A stretch of DNA of 51,638 nt from Caulobacterales bacterium. GTDB lineage: Bacteria > Pseudomonadota > Alphaproteobacteria > Caulobacterales > Caulobacteraceae. Every line of letters begins with the position of its first letter. The first letter of the stretch is position 1. Location: NCBI GenBank assembly GCA_947474395.1, contig CANJID010000027.1, positions 1 through 51,638 on the forward strand, written 5' to 3'. The translations under genes were made by a program, and so were the position numbers. Under the pieces are notes generated by a model. The model ran no database searches, was not told the DNA's origin, and was given only the letters and a program-made list of their open reading frames with translations. Shown one piece after another: positions 1 to 9,722 of the stretch.

Positions 1-713
<713 letters not shown>

Positions 714-717
714 GGTT

Positions 718-978
718 TTGGCCAAGTTCCATTTCTCGCTGGTGGCCCCCGAACGCGAGCTCTTCGCGGGCGAGGTCGACCAGGTGGACGCGCCCGGCGC
801 CGAAGGCGACTTCGGCGTCCTGGCCGGCCACGAGGCCTTCATGACCACCCTTCGCCCCGGCGAGGTGACGGTGTTCATCGACGGGGCCAAGCGCGTCTTC
901 TCGATCGAAGGCGGCTTCGCCGACGTGACCCCGGAAAGCTTCACCCTCCTGGCCGAAAAAGCGGTCGAGGCGGCCTGA
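718..978 (+). CDS. atpC: ATP synthase F1 subunit epsilon, short form
   Basis: Central-stalk epsilon subunit of F1. The start is TTG at 718, giving MAKFHFSLVAPER. The beta-sandwich features are present: LVAPEREL, the GDFGVLAGHEAF loop and IEGGFADV. The protein is only 86 residues, whereas family members with the C-terminal alpha-helical regulatory hairpin have about 130-140. The protein therefore ends after the beta-sandwich. This suggests that autoinhibition by the epsilon C-terminal helices is absent, as expected for epsilon subunits that lack that domain. It is last of the atp genes here. Confidence 0.95.
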   Translation: MAKFHFSLVAPERELFAGEVDQVDAPGAEGDFGVLAGHEAFMTTLRPGEVTVFIDGAKRVFSIEGGFADVTPESFTLLAEKAVEAA

Positions 979-979
979 G

Positions 980-1225
980 CTGAACCTGCTCGACATCGGC
1001 GGGCTGTTCGGCGTCGGCCTGATCCTGGTCGCCTTCGGGGGCGTGCAGCTTGAGAAGATGGAGGCGCGGGGTTTCACCGCCCTGATCCTCAATTTCGTCG
1101 GCGCGGCCCTGGTCCTGGTCTCGATGATCAAGGCCTTCAACCTGCCCGCCTTCGTGATGGAAACGATCTGGTGCGCCATCGCCCTGTACGGCCTGGCCAA
1201 GCTGGTTTTCCGCCGCCGCCCCTGA
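980..1225 (+). CDS. Small integral membrane protein, CBU_0592-like
   Basis: Small hydrophobic protein of about 81 residues that begins one base after the atpC stop. Only a GTG at 1043 gives a standard start, but the same frame is open upstream and reads LNLLDIGGLFGVGLILVAFG. That is a good first membrane segment, so I place the start at the CTG at 980; this is uncertain. Two further hydrophobic segments follow (ALILNFVGAALVLVSMI and METIWCAIALYGLAKLVF), and the tail is basic (FRRRP). The pattern resembles CBU_0592-like small membrane proteins of unknown function. It is probably co-transcribed with the atp genes. No function can be assigned. Confidence 0.6.
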   Translation: MNLLDIGGLFGVGLILVAFGGVQLEKMEARGFTALILNFVGAALVLVSMIKAFNLPAFVMETIWCAIALYGLAKLVFRRRP

Positions 1226-1306
1226 TTGATCTGCGTCAAACCGAAGCCGGTTTCAGGGAAAACTGGACGGCCTTTCCTGTTGCATCGCGACGCGAACTGA
1301 GGCTTT

Positions 1307-1369
1307 TGGCGCGCGGGCCACGCCCCCCCAACGGGGCGCAGTCCATCTGCAAGGATGGGAGATATCCAA
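1307..1369 (+). promoter_or_regulatory. Structured leader of serC, candidate serC RNA motif
   Basis: Two small hairpins sit directly in front of serC. The first is CGCCCC (1321-1326) with GGGGCG (1333-1338). The second is CCATC (1343-1347) with GATGG (1354-1358) around the loop TGCAAG. The second stem takes in part of the GGATGGGAG ribosome-binding region. An alternative stem GGAT/ATCC would instead expose GGGAG in its loop. Position and form match the serC RNA motif known from Alphaproteobacteria, two hairpins just before serC. I recognise it by layout; a covariance search was not run. Confidence 0.55.
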
Positions 1370-2542
1370 ATGACGCCCCCCGCCACGCCGGCGATCCGTC
1401 CGGCGCGCCCCGAGTTCTCTTCCGGCCCCTGCGCCAAGCGCCCAGGCTGGAGCCTCCAAAATCTTCAAGGTGCGGTCCTCGGCCGCTCGCACCGTTCCAA
1501 GCTGGGCAAGACCCGGCTGCAGGAAGCGATCACCCGCACCCGCGAGGTCCTGCGCGTTCCCGACGACTACCTGATCGGCATCGTCCCCGCCTCCGACACC
1601 GGGGCGATGGAGATGGCCATGTGGTCGATGCTGGGCCCGCGCCCCGTGCAGCTCCTGGCCTTTGAGAGTTTCGGCAAGGACTGGGTCACCGACGTGGTCA
1701 AGCAGCTGAAGCTGCCGGACGTCGAGGTGCTGGACGCCCCCTACGGCGAGCTGCCGGACCTGTCCCGCGTGAACCCCGACGCCGACCTGATCTTTACCTG
1801 GAACGGCACCACCTCGGGCGTCCGCGTGCCCAACGCCGACTTCATCTCCGCCCACCGGCAGGGCCTCGCCATCTGCGACGCCACCTCGGCGGTGTTCGCC
1901 CAGGCGCTCGACTGGGCCAAGCTCGATGTGATCACCTTCTCCTGGCAGAAGGTCCTGGGCGGAGAGGCCGCGCACGGGGTGCTGATCCTGAGCCCCCGCG
2001 CCGTCGCCCGGCTGGAGAGCTATTCCCCGCCCTGGCCCATGCCCAAGCTCTTCCGCATGACCAAGGGCGGCAAGGTCAGCCTCGACATCTTCGAGGGCGC
2101 GACCATCAACACCCCCTCCATGCTCTGCGTGGAGGACTATATCGACGCCCTGAAGTGGGCCGCCTCGGTGGGCGGGGACGAGGGGCTGCAGCGCCGCTCG
2201 AACTCCAACCTCGAGGTGATCGCCGACTGGGTCGCCCGCACCGCCTGGGTCGACTTCCTGCCGGTGAAGGCCGAGATCCGCTCCAATACCTCGGTCTGCC
2301 TGAAGGTGGTCGATCCGCGCATCGCGGGCGCCCCCGCCCAGGCCCAGGCCGACTTCGCCAAGCGGCTCACCAGCCTGCTTGAAAAAGAGGGTGTGGCCCT
2401 GGATGTCGGCGCCTACCGCGACGCCCCGCCCGGGCTGCGCATCTGGTGCGGCGCCACGGTAGAGGCTTCGGACCTTGAGGCCCTGACCCCCTGGCTCGAC
2501 TGGGCCTTCGCCACGGCCGCCGCCGAACTCCAGGCGGCCTGA
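1370..2542 (+). CDS. serC: Phosphoserine aminotransferase
   Basis: Pyridoxal-phosphate aminotransferase that converts 3-phosphohydroxypyruvate to phosphoserine with glutamate as donor, the second step of serine synthesis; the same enzyme class also serves pyridoxal synthesis. The protein has about 390 residues, typical of the alphaproteobacterial form. The N-terminal block [13 protein letters not shown] and the cofactor lysine in [10 protein letters not shown] (K194) are visible. I take ATG 1370 rather than ATG 1355 because GGGAG lies eight bases before 1370 while 1355 has no ribosome-binding site. serA follows 75 bases downstream in the same direction, so the first two pathway steps are likely one unit. 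Regulation probably acts through the leader hairpins. Confidence 0.95.
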   Translation: MTPPATPAIRPARPEFSSGPCAKRPGWSLQNLQGAVLGRSHRSKLGKTRLQEAITRTREVLRVPDDYLIGIVPASDTGAMEMAMWSMLGPRPVQLLAFESFGKDWVTDVVKQLKLPDVEVLDAPYGELPDLSRVNPDADLIFTWNGTTSGVRVPNADFISAHRQGLAICDATSAVFAQALDWAKLDVITFSWQKVLGGEAAHGVLILSPRAVARLESYSPPWPMPKLFRMTKGGKVSLDIFEGATINTPSMLCVEDYIDALKWAASVGGDEGLQRRSNSNLEVIADWVARTAWVDFLPVKAEIRSNTSVCLKVVDPRIAGAPAQAQADFAKRLTSLLEKEGVALDVGAYRDAPPGLRIWCGATVEASDLEALTPWLDWAFATAAAELQAA

Positions 2543-2617
2543 CCCACCATCCTTGAAAGCCGGCGGGCGCCCGAGAGCGGCGCCCCGGCCCTTCCCACCC
2601 TCATATTGGAGGCCCTC

Positions 2618-4195
2618 ATGGCTCCCCGCGTCCTTATCGCCGACAAGCTTTCCCCCGCCGCCGTCCGCATCTTCGAGGAGCGCGGCGTCACCGCCGACGT
2701 GAAGACCGGCCTGAAGAAGGACGAGCTCCTCGCCATCATCGACCAGTACGACGGCCTGGCCGTCCGCTCGGCCACCAAGGCCGACAAGGACGTCATCGCC
2801 GCGGCCAAGAACCTCAAGGTGATCGGCCGCGCCGGCATCGGCGTCGACAATGTGGACGTGCCCGCCGCCACCGGCGCGGGGATCGTGGTGATGAACACCC
2901 CCTTCGGCAACTCGATCACCACCGCCGAGCACGCCATCGCCATGATCTTCGCCCTGGCCCGCCAGCTCCCCGCCGCCGACCTCTCCACCCAGGCCGGCAA
3001 GTGGGAGAAGAACCGGTTCATGGGCGTCGAGCTCTACGCCAAGACCCTGGGCCTGATCGGCTGCGGCAACATCGGCGGCATCGTCGCGGAGCGCGCCAAC
3101 GGACTGAAGATGAAGGTCATCGCCTACGACCCCTTCCTGTCGCCGGAACGGGCGGTGGAGCTGGGGGTGGAGAAGGTCGAGCTGGATGACCTCTTGGCCC
3201 GGGCCGACATCATCAGCCTGCACACGCCCCTGACCGACAAGACCCGCAACGTCCTGTCCCGCGAGGCCCTGGCCAAGACCAAGAAGGGCGTCTTCATCGT
3301 CAACTGCGCCCGCGGCGGGCTGGTCGACGAGCAGGCCCTGCGCGAGGGGCTCGACAGCGGCCACATCGGCGGCGCCGGCTTCGACGTCTTCATCACCGAG
3401 CCGGCGACCGAGAACCCCCTGTTCGGCGCCCCCAACTTCGTCGCCACCCCGCACCTGGGGGCCTCGACCCTGGAGGCCCAGGAGAACGTGGCCCTGCAGG
3501 TGGCCGAGCAGATGTCCGACTTCCTGCTGACCGGCGCGGTTTCCAACGCCCTGAACAGCCCCTCGATCAGCGCCGACGAGGCCCCCAAGATCCGCCCCTT
3601 CGTCGCCCTGGCCGAAAAGCTCGGCGCCATCGCCGGCCAGATGGTCGACGAGGACCTCAAGTCGATCGAGATCGCCTATGTGGGCGAGGTCTCCAAGCTC
3701 AACACCAAGCCCCTGACCGCGGCGGCCCTCGCCGGGGTCCTTCGGCCCATGCTGGCGGAGATCAACATGGTCTCGGCCCCGACCATCGCCCGCGACCGCG
3801 GCGTCGCCGTCACCGAGTCCCGCCAGGAACTGTCGCCCGTCTACGACAGCCTGATGCGGATCACGGTCGCGGCGGGGTCCACCCGCCGGACCTTCGCGGG
3901 CACGGTCATCGCCGGCAAGCCGCGGGTGGTGGAGATGGACGGCATCGACGTGGACGCCCCGATCTCGCCCTTGATGCTGTTCGTCGGCAACACCGACCGG
4001 CCGGGTTTCGTCGGCGCCCTGGGGACGCTGCTGGGCGCCAACGGCATCAACATCGCCACCTTCGACCTCGGTCGGATGGCCGCGGGCGGGCAGTCCATCG
4101 CCCTGATGGGGGTGGACCAGGTGGTCGACGACAAGGTCCTGGGCGAGATGCTGGCCCTGACCAACGTCACCGAGGTCCGGCTGCTATCGTTCTGA
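2618..4195 (+). CDS. serA: D-3-phosphoglycerate dehydrogenase
   Basis: NAD-dependent enzyme that oxidises 3-phosphoglycerate to 3-phosphohydroxypyruvate, the first step of serine synthesis. The protein has 525 residues, the long form with an intervening domain before the C-terminal ACT regulatory domain. The Rossmann loop GLIGCGNIGG is present. So are the catalytic arginine in NCARGGLVDE, the acidic residue in DVFITEPATENP and the histidine in TPHLGAST. The C-terminal ACT domain begins near LMLFVGNTDRPGFVG and is expected to sense serine. The start is ATG 2618, with TGGAGG at 2607-2612; a TTG at 2606 would place the ribosome-binding site inside the gene. It follows serC. Confidence 0.97.
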   Translation: MAPRVLIADKLSPAAVRIFEERGVTADVKTGLKKDELLAIIDQYDGLAVRSATKADKDVIAAAKNLKVIGRAGIGVDNVDVPAATGAGIVVMNTPFGNSITTAEHAIAMIFALARQLPAADLSTQAGKWEKNRFMGVELYAKTLGLIGCGNIGGIVAERANGLKMKVIAYDPFLSPERAVELGVEKVELDDLLARADIISLHTPLTDKTRNVLSREALAKTKKGVFIVNCARGGLVDEQALREGLDSGHIGGAGFDVFITEPATENPLFGAPNFVATPHLGASTLEAQENVALQVAEQMSDFLLTGAVSNALNSPSISADEAPKIRPFVALAEKLGAIAGQMVDEDLKSIEIAYVGEVSKLNTKPLTAAALAGVLRPMLAEINMVSAPTIARDRGVAVTESRQELSPVYDSLMRITVAAGSTRRTFAGTVIAGKPRVVEMDGIDVDAPISPLMLFVGNTDRPGFVGALGTLLGANGINIATFDLGRMAAGGQSIALMGVDQVVDDKVLGEMLALTNVTEVRLLSF

Positions 4196-4281
4196 ATGCG
4201 AAGGATAATCGCGGGCAGGGCGTAGGCCGTTCTTAACCTTGACGGTGTAAAGATGATCCGGTCTCGCAGCCGGATCGTCCC

Positions 4282-6426
4282 ATGCCCGTGAACCCGAGGT
4301 CCGACGCCCTGCCCGCCGCGCAACAGTCGCGCGCGGCCCTCGATCTCGCCGAACGGGCCGCGCTGAAGGCCCAGACCCGTCTTCGCGCGGCCCTCGACGC
4401 CCTGCCCGAGGGGATCGTCTTCCTCGACGAGGAAGGCCGCTACATCCTCTGGAACAAGCGCTACGCGGAGATCTATCACCGCAGCGCGGACCTGTTCGCC
4501 CCCGGCGCCAAGCTGGCCGACACCCTGCGGGTCGGGGTGCAGCGAGGGGACTATCCCGAAGCCGTTGGGCGCGAGGAGGCCTGGCTCGCCGAGCGCCTGA
4601 ACATGATGGCCAACCCGGGCCCGCCGCATGAGCAGCGCCTGGCCGACGGCCGCTGGATCCTGATCGAGGAACGCCGCACCGACGACGGCGGCAATATCGG
4701 CATCCGCGTCGACATCACCGAGCTGAAGCAGCGCGAGGAGTCCTTCCGCCTGCTGTTCGACGCCAATCCGGTGCCGATGTTCCTCTACGAGGCCCGCAGC
4801 CTGAGCATCGTCGCGGCCAACAAGGCGGCGGTGGACCACTACGGCTACTCGGCCTTCCAGCTGAAGGACATGAGCGTCCTGACCCTTTACGACGGCGAGG
4901 AGCACGAGGCCCTGCGCCGGGCCATGGGCGACCGCCCGGCGCAGCTGCCGGACGGCATGTGGCGCCACCGGAAGCGCGACGGCGCCCAGGTGGAGGTGAC
5001 CCTGTTCCAGCGCGAGTTGGAGTGGGGCGGCAAGCCCGCCGTGCTGCTGGCGGCGGTGGACGTGACCGAGCGGCGCCGGGCGGAGGCGCGGGTCGCCCAC
5101 ATGGCCCGCCACGACGCCCTGACCAGCCTGCCCAACCGCACCCTGCACCGTGAGCGGGTCGAGGCCCTGCTGGCGGCGTCCAAGTCGGGCGAGGACAGCT
5201 TCGCCCTGGTCCTGATCGACCTCGACCACTTCAAGACCGTCAACGACACCCTCGGCCATTCGGTCGGCGACCGGCTTCTGCAGGAAGTGGCCGTGCGGCT
5301 GCAGCTCTGCGTCGGGACCGCCGACATGGTCGCCCGCCTCGGCGGCGACGAGTTCGCGGTGATTCACGCCGGGGCCGACCGGGACGCGGTCATCACCCTG
5401 GTCGAGCGCATGGCCGCCGAGGTGAACCGCCCCTATGTGTTGGACGGCCACCAGGTGTTGGTGGGCGCGAGCTTCGGCATCGCCATGGCCCCCAGCGACG
5501 GGGACGACCCGGACCGACTGCTGAAGAGCGCGGACCTGGCCCTCTACAAGGCCAAGGGCGAGGGGCGGGGCATGTTCCGCTTCTTCGAAGAGACCATGGA
5601 CAACGAGCTGCAGGCCCGGCTGAAGCTGGAGACCGAGCTCCGCGCCGCCATCGCCCAGGGCGAGCTCAGCCCCCACTACCAGCCCCTGGTGAACCTGGAG
5701 TCCGGGCGCGTCTGCGGCTTCGAGGCCCTGGTGCGCTGGAACCATCCCGAACGCGGGATCGTGCCCCCGGGCGAATTCATTCCTCTGGCCGAGGAGATCG
5801 GCCTGATCGGCGCCATCGGCAAACAGGTGCTGAACCAGGCCTGCCGCGACGCCGCCTCCTGGCCCGAGGACATCAAGATCGCGGTCAACCTGTCGCCCGT
5901 GCAGTTCAAGACCACCAACCTGACCGAGACCGTGGTCCAGGCCCTGGCCAATTCGGGCCTCTCCCCGCACCGACTGGACCTGGAGATCACCGAGGCCCTG
6001 CTGATGGACAAGGACGGGGGCACGCTCGCCACCCTGAACGGCCTCCGGAGCCTCGGCGTCGGCATCTCCATGGACGACTTCGGCACCGGCTATTCGTCCC
6101 TGAGCTATCTGCGCAGCTTCCCCTTCACCAAGATCAAGATCGACCAGTCCTTCGTGCGGGATCTGGCCACCAGCGCCGACTCCCAGGCCATCGTGCGGGC
6201 GATCCTCAGCCTGGGCTCCAGCCTCGGCATGACGGTGACGGCCGAGGGCGTGGAGCGCCCCGAGGACCTCGACTACCTGCGCCAGGAAGGCTGCGCCGAG
6301 GGCCAGGGCTACTATTTCAGCGCCGCCCGCACCGCCGAGGAAGTGCTGGAGATGGTCGGCGGGCCCCGCGTGCAGGCGACGGAAGCGACGCCGGTTGAAG
6401 CCTCGCCGGAGCGCCGCACCGCCTGA
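4282..6426 (+). CDS. PAS-PAS-GGDEF-EAL cyclic-di-GMP signalling protein
   Basis: Predicted cytoplasmic cyclic-di-GMP enzyme of 714 residues with no membrane segment. Two PAS-type sensor domains occupy about residues 30-150 and 155-270. A GGDEF domain follows with an intact GGDEF motif at 354-358, then an EAL domain with EAL at 481-483 and the conserved DDFGTGYSSLSYL loop. Both catalytic cores look complete, so it may both make and degrade cyclic-di-GMP. The usual RxxD inhibitory site before GGDEF is not conserved: the matching stretch reads GTAD. Product inhibition may therefore be weak. The signal sensed by the PAS domains cannot be read from sequence. It stands alone between serA and hslO. 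Confidence 0.93.
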   Translation: MPVNPRSDALPAAQQSRAALDLAERAALKAQTRLRAALDALPEGIVFLDEEGRYILWNKRYAEIYHRSADLFAPGAKLADTLRVGVQRGDYPEAVGREEAWLAERLNMMANPGPPHEQRLADGRWILIEERRTDDGGNIGIRVDITELKQREESFRLLFDANPVPMFLYEARSLSIVAANKAAVDHYGYSAFQLKDMSVLTLYDGEEHEALRRAMGDRPAQLPDGMWRHRKRDGAQVEVTLFQRELEWGGKPAVLLAAVDVTERRRAEARVAHMARHDALTSLPNRTLHRERVEALLAASKSGEDSFALVLIDLDHFKTVNDTLGHSVGDRLLQEVAVRLQLCVGTADMVARLGGDEFAVIHAGADRDAVITLVERMAAEVNRPYVLDGHQVLVGASFGIAMAPSDGDDPDRLLKSADLALYKAKGEGRGMFRFFEETMDNELQARLKLETELRAAIAQGELSPHYQPLVNLESGRVCGFEALVRWNHPERGIVPPGEFIPLAEEIGLIGAIGKQVLNQACRDAASWPEDIKIAVNLSPVQFKTTNLTETVVQALANSGLSPHRLDLEITEALLMDKDGGTLATLNGLRSLGVGISMDDFGTGYSSLSYLRSFPFTKIKIDQSFVRDLATSADSQAIVRAILSLGSSLGMTVTAEGVERPEDLDYLRQEGCAEGQGYYFSAARTAEEVLEMVGGPRVQATEATPVEASPERRTA

Positions 6427-6534
6427 AGGCTCGCGGGGGCGCGCTTAAGCCCCTATCTCTAGGGCTACCCCGGCCTCCATGAGGCTATCTTCCCTTGAGC
6501 GCTGGCCCCTTCGCGGTCGGCGGAGAGCTTGCCC

Positions 6535-7467
6535 GTGACCGAACCCGCCCAAGCCAACGATAATCTCGTCGCCGCCTTCCAGATCGAGGGCCAGCCGGCC
6601 CGCGGCCGCATCGTCCGCCTCGGGGCGGTGGTGGACGAGATCATCAGCCGCCACGCCTATCCCGAGCCCGTCGCCAACCTGTTGGGGGAGGCCTGCGCCC
6701 TGGCCGCCCTGGTGGGCGCCAGCCTGAAGTTTGACGGGCGGCTGATCGTCCAGGCGCAAGGGGACGGTCCGGTGAGCTTCGTGGTCGCCGACTACGACAC
6801 GGCGGGGGGCCTGCGCGGCTACTGCCGGTTCGACGCCGACCGGGTGGCGGAGGTCTCCTCCGGCTTCGCGCGGCCCGGCGCCAAGACCCTGCTGGGCGGG
6901 GGCGTCTTCATGATGACCATCGATCCCGGCGAAGACCGCGATCGCTACCAGGGCATGACGCCGATCGAGGGCGAGACCCTGGCCCTGTGCGCCGAGACCT
7001 ATTTCAAGCAGTCCGAGCAGGTGCCGACCCGGGTTCGCCTCGCGGTGGGTCAGCTCCAGAACGCCGAGGGGACCTCCTGGCGGGCGGGGGGCGCCATGAT
7101 CCAGAACATCGCCGAGGACGACGCGAGGGGATCCACCTCGGATGCGTGGGAACGGGCGCAGATCCTGTTCCAGACCCTCGGCGAGGATGAGCTGGTCGAT
7201 CCCCTGGTCCCGCCCGAAACCCTGCTCTACCGCCTGTTCCATGAGGACGGAGTGCGCCTGTTTCCGGCCCGGCCCCTGCATGCCTTCTGCCGCTGCTCCG
7301 ACGAGCGGGTGGTCGGCATGCTGCGGTCCTTCTCCGAGGACGACATCGGCGACATGGTCGAGGAGGACGGGAATATCCACGTCACCTGCGAGTACTGCAG
7401 TCGCGCCTACAGCGTCGATCCCGAGGTGGTGATGGCCGCCCGCAGCGAGCCGGCGGACCAGGACTAG
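6535..7467 (+). CDS. hslO: Redox-regulated chaperone Hsp33
   Basis: Cytoplasmic holdase chaperone activated by oxidation and unfolding. The protein has about 310 residues, close to the family length. The C-terminal zinc-binding cysteines are present as CRC (C252, C254) and CEYC (C285, C288), separated by 30 residues. In this family they form disulfides under oxidative stress. The N-terminal chaperone domain includes LVGASLKFDGRL and VVADYDTAGGLRGY. I choose GTG 6535 because GGAGAG at 6522-6527 lies seven bases upstream; TTG 6529 would be too close. Confidence 0.95.
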   Translation: MTEPAQANDNLVAAFQIEGQPARGRIVRLGAVVDEIISRHAYPEPVANLLGEACALAALVGASLKFDGRLIVQAQGDGPVSFVVADYDTAGGLRGYCRFDADRVAEVSSGFARPGAKTLLGGGVFMMTIDPGEDRDRYQGMTPIEGETLALCAETYFKQSEQVPTRVRLAVGQLQNAEGTSWRAGGAMIQNIAEDDARGSTSDAWERAQILFQTLGEDELVDPLVPPETLLYRLFHEDGVRLFPARPLHAFCRCSDERVVGMLRSFSEDDIGDMVEEDGNIHVTCEYCSRAYSVDPEVVMAARSEPADQD

Positions 7468-7551
7468 GGGTCGGCGGTCGAGCCAGCTCGGCGGCTCGCC
7501 GCGGCCGATCCTTGCCAACCCAGAGCTGAGAGCCTGCGCAACGGTGGGGCC

Positions 7552-8571
7552 CTACAGATCTGAGAGGCGCTGGACGAGGAAGTCGGCGATGTTCGTGGCC
7601 GCTGGTGGATCCCGATTGGCCAGGACCACGACAACATAGCCACTTTCCGGCACGATCCTCAGATCACCGTTCATCCCCGGCGCCCCACCGGAATGGCCGA
7701 CATAGCGGACGCCGTCCTGGAAGATTTCGCCGAACCCGTAGGCGTATCGAAAATCTGGCGCGACCTCGACCTTGCCGGCGGTCAGCAGCCGCGTGTGCGC
7801 GGGGTCTAAGAGCCGGTTCGAGGTCAGGGCCTGGGCGAAACTGAAGAGGTCCTCGACCGTGGAATAGCCGCCGCCCGCCGGCGTGCCGCGATAGGGCAGG
7901 GTATCGATGTTGGAAACCCATCCGCGGGGCGTGTGAGTGTAGCCCACGGACCGGGCCGGGACATTGACTGCCTCCGGCAAGGCCCCAGTGGCCGACATGC
8001 CTGCAGGCTGGAGGATGTGCTCTTCGACAAAGTCGTCGTAGCACTGTCCAGAGACCACTTCGACAATGCGTCCGAGGACTACGAAGCCGTAGTTCGAATA
8101 GCTGTAGCGGTCGCCTGGCGTGAACTCCGGGTCCCGGTCGCCGAAGGCGGCCAGGTAGTCCTCCGGCTCGCGCAGGTCCCCTCGCCGGGCAGTGAAAACC
8201 GGCGTGAAGATATCGCCCGCCCCCGCCGTATGGGTCAGCAGTTGGTGGATGCTCACCCGGCTCGCGAAGGCGGGATTCGGATAGTCAGGCAGATAGTCTT
8301 CGACTTGAGCCTCAAGGCGCAGTTTGCCCGCCTGGACCAACTGAACAACGGCCGTGCCCGTGAGCATCTTGCTGATCGAGCCGATCCGGAACTTGGTGTC
8401 GATCGCTGCCGGAATCTCCCGCTCGCGGTCCGCCAAGCCATAGGCTTGGGCGAAGGCGCGCCTTCCGTCGCGGGCGACCAGCACCGCCCCTGAGAATCGG
8501 TCCTCGACCGTCGCCGTTTCGAGAGCCTGTTCCAGGGCGGATATGAGCGTTGACGTTACCAAGCTTCTCAC
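7552..8571 (-). CDS. Serine hydrolase of the beta-lactamase / CubicO family
   Basis: Penicillin-binding-protein-fold hydrolase of about 339 residues. The three family motifs are visible: SISK (catalytic Ser and Lys), the YSN triad (SYSNYGFVVLG) and HSG near the C-terminus (YVGHSGGAPG). These proteins include esterases, D-peptidases and class C-like enzymes; the substrate cannot be told. No signal peptide is visible, so it is probably cytoplasmic, unlike true beta-lactamases. The start is unclear: GTG at 8571 (VRSLVTSTL), TTG at 8562 or GTG at 8604 are all possible. It is divergent from the pseudouridine synthase at 8689. GC at third positions is slightly lower than in neighbours. Confidence 0.85.
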   Translation of the reverse strand: MRSLVTSTLISALEQALETATVEDRFSGAVLVARDGRRAFAQAYGLADREREIPAAIDTKFRIGSISKMLTGTAVVQLVQAGKLRLEAQVEDYLPDYPNPAFASRVSIHQLLTHTAGAGDIFTPVFTARRGDLREPEDYLAAFGDRDPEFTPGDRYSYSNYGFVVLGRIVEVVSGQCYDDFVEEHILQPAGMSATGALPEAVNVPARSVGYTHTPRGWVSNIDTLPYRGTPAGGGYSTVEDLFSFAQALTSNRLLDPAHTRLLTAGKVEVAPDFRYAYGFGEIFQDGVRYVGHSGGAPGMNGDLRIVPESGYVVVVLANRDPPAATNIADFLVQRLSDL

Positions 8572-8688
8572 CGCCTTCCCCGAGCGTGCTCCTCGGTGGC
8601 GCACTGACTCTCCGGCGAATCCGCCCGCCCGGCAATGCGCGGGACCAAAGCTTGTTAGGCGATAGGCCTCGCCTTACAGACACCCCCC

Positions 8689-9462
8689 ATGGCCTGGACC
8701 CGCCGATACGAGGACGCCGAACCCCAGCGGGTGAACCGCTGGCTGGCCCAGAGCGGTGTGTGCTCCCGGCGCGAGGCCGAGGGCCTGATCGAGCAGGGCC
8801 TGGTCTTCATCGACGGGGAAAAGGTCTCCGATCCCGGCCGCAAGATCGCGGCGGGCCAGACCCTGGTGCTGAACGACGCGGCCGAGGGCAAGCTGGCGGC
8901 CGGCATGACCGTGGCGCTCAACAAGCCCATCAACGTCGTTTCGGCCCAGCCCGAGCCGGGGCAGGTCCCGGCGGTCAGGCTCCTGACCCGCGGCGCCCTG
9001 GTGGGGGAGAGCCCCTCGATCCCTGACCGGGACACACGCCTGGCCCCCCTCGGCCGGCTCGATATGGATTCGCGGGGACTCTTGCTGCTGTCCGACGACG
9101 GGGTCCTGGCCAAGGCGGTGATCGGTCCGGGCTCGAAGCTCGACAAGGAATACCTGGTGCGGGTGACGGGCCAGATCACCGAGGCCAAGCTGATGCGCCT
9201 GCGCCACGGCCTCGCGCTGGACGGCCGCCAGCTCAAGCCGGCCAGGATCACCCCGGCCGGAGAACAGCGCCTGCGCTTCATCCTGACCGAAGGCCGCAAC
9301 CGGCAGATTCGGCGCATGTGCGAGCTGGTGGACCTCGGTGTGACGGACCTCCTGCGCCTGCGCATCGGGCCCCTGAAACTCGGCGACCTGCAGGAAGGAC
9401 GCTGGCGGGTGGTCACGCCTGAGGAGCGGCGGCGTCTTATCGCGGATTCAACGCTGATTTGA
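8689..9462 (+). CDS. rRNA pseudouridine synthase, RsuA/RluB/RluF family
   Basis: Enzyme that isomerises a uridine in ribosomal RNA. The 257-residue protein has an N-terminal S4 RNA-binding domain (RVNRWLAQSGVCSRREAEGL). The catalytic domain carries the active-site aspartate in GRLDMDSRGLLLLSDDG. The motif KEYLVRV and the late block EGRNRQIRRMCELVDL are conserved. The DMDSRG form and the tail look closest to RluF, which modifies 23S rRNA in the peptidyl-transferase region, but RluB or RsuA cannot be excluded by eye. Start is ATG 8689 (MAWTRRYEDAEPQ). Confidence 0.92.
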   Translation: MAWTRRYEDAEPQRVNRWLAQSGVCSRREAEGLIEQGLVFIDGEKVSDPGRKIAAGQTLVLNDAAEGKLAAGMTVALNKPINVVSAQPEPGQVPAVRLLTRGALVGESPSIPDRDTRLAPLGRLDMDSRGLLLLSDDGVLAKAVIGPGSKLDKEYLVRVTGQITEAKLMRLRHGLALDGRQLKPARITPAGEQRLRFILTEGRNRQIRRMCELVDLGVTDLLRLRIGPLKLGDLQEGRWRVVTPEERRRLIADSTLI

Positions 9463-9722
9463 CGCCATTTTCCGCCCTCTCGGGGGGCGTTGTTTACCGA
9501 ATTCGCAGGCTTTCCGGCGAAGCTCCGAAGTTGAACGGAGTTACGGATGCACGGGGATCCCCGGTTGAATTTGCCTGAGACCCCGCGCGCCGACGCTGGC
9601 CCGCCCTGCTGGCGGCGGCGGGGCTGGGCAACCTGGCGGCCAATATCGTCGCGGGCGACGGCCTGCTGCTCTCGCCGGCGCTGGCCCTGTGCAATCTGTT
9701 CGAGGTCACCCTTTCGGGCCTG

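Noticed and set aside
1253-3454. 733-codon open frame on the minus strand opposite serC and serA
   Set aside because: Shadow of two well-supported genes; composition is Gly/Asp/Val/Leu-rich and no family is recognisable.
7552-8571. Beta-lactamase resistance gene
   Set aside because: The three motifs are shared by the whole CubicO/class C fold, no signal peptide is visible, and nothing specific points to antibiotic hydrolysis.
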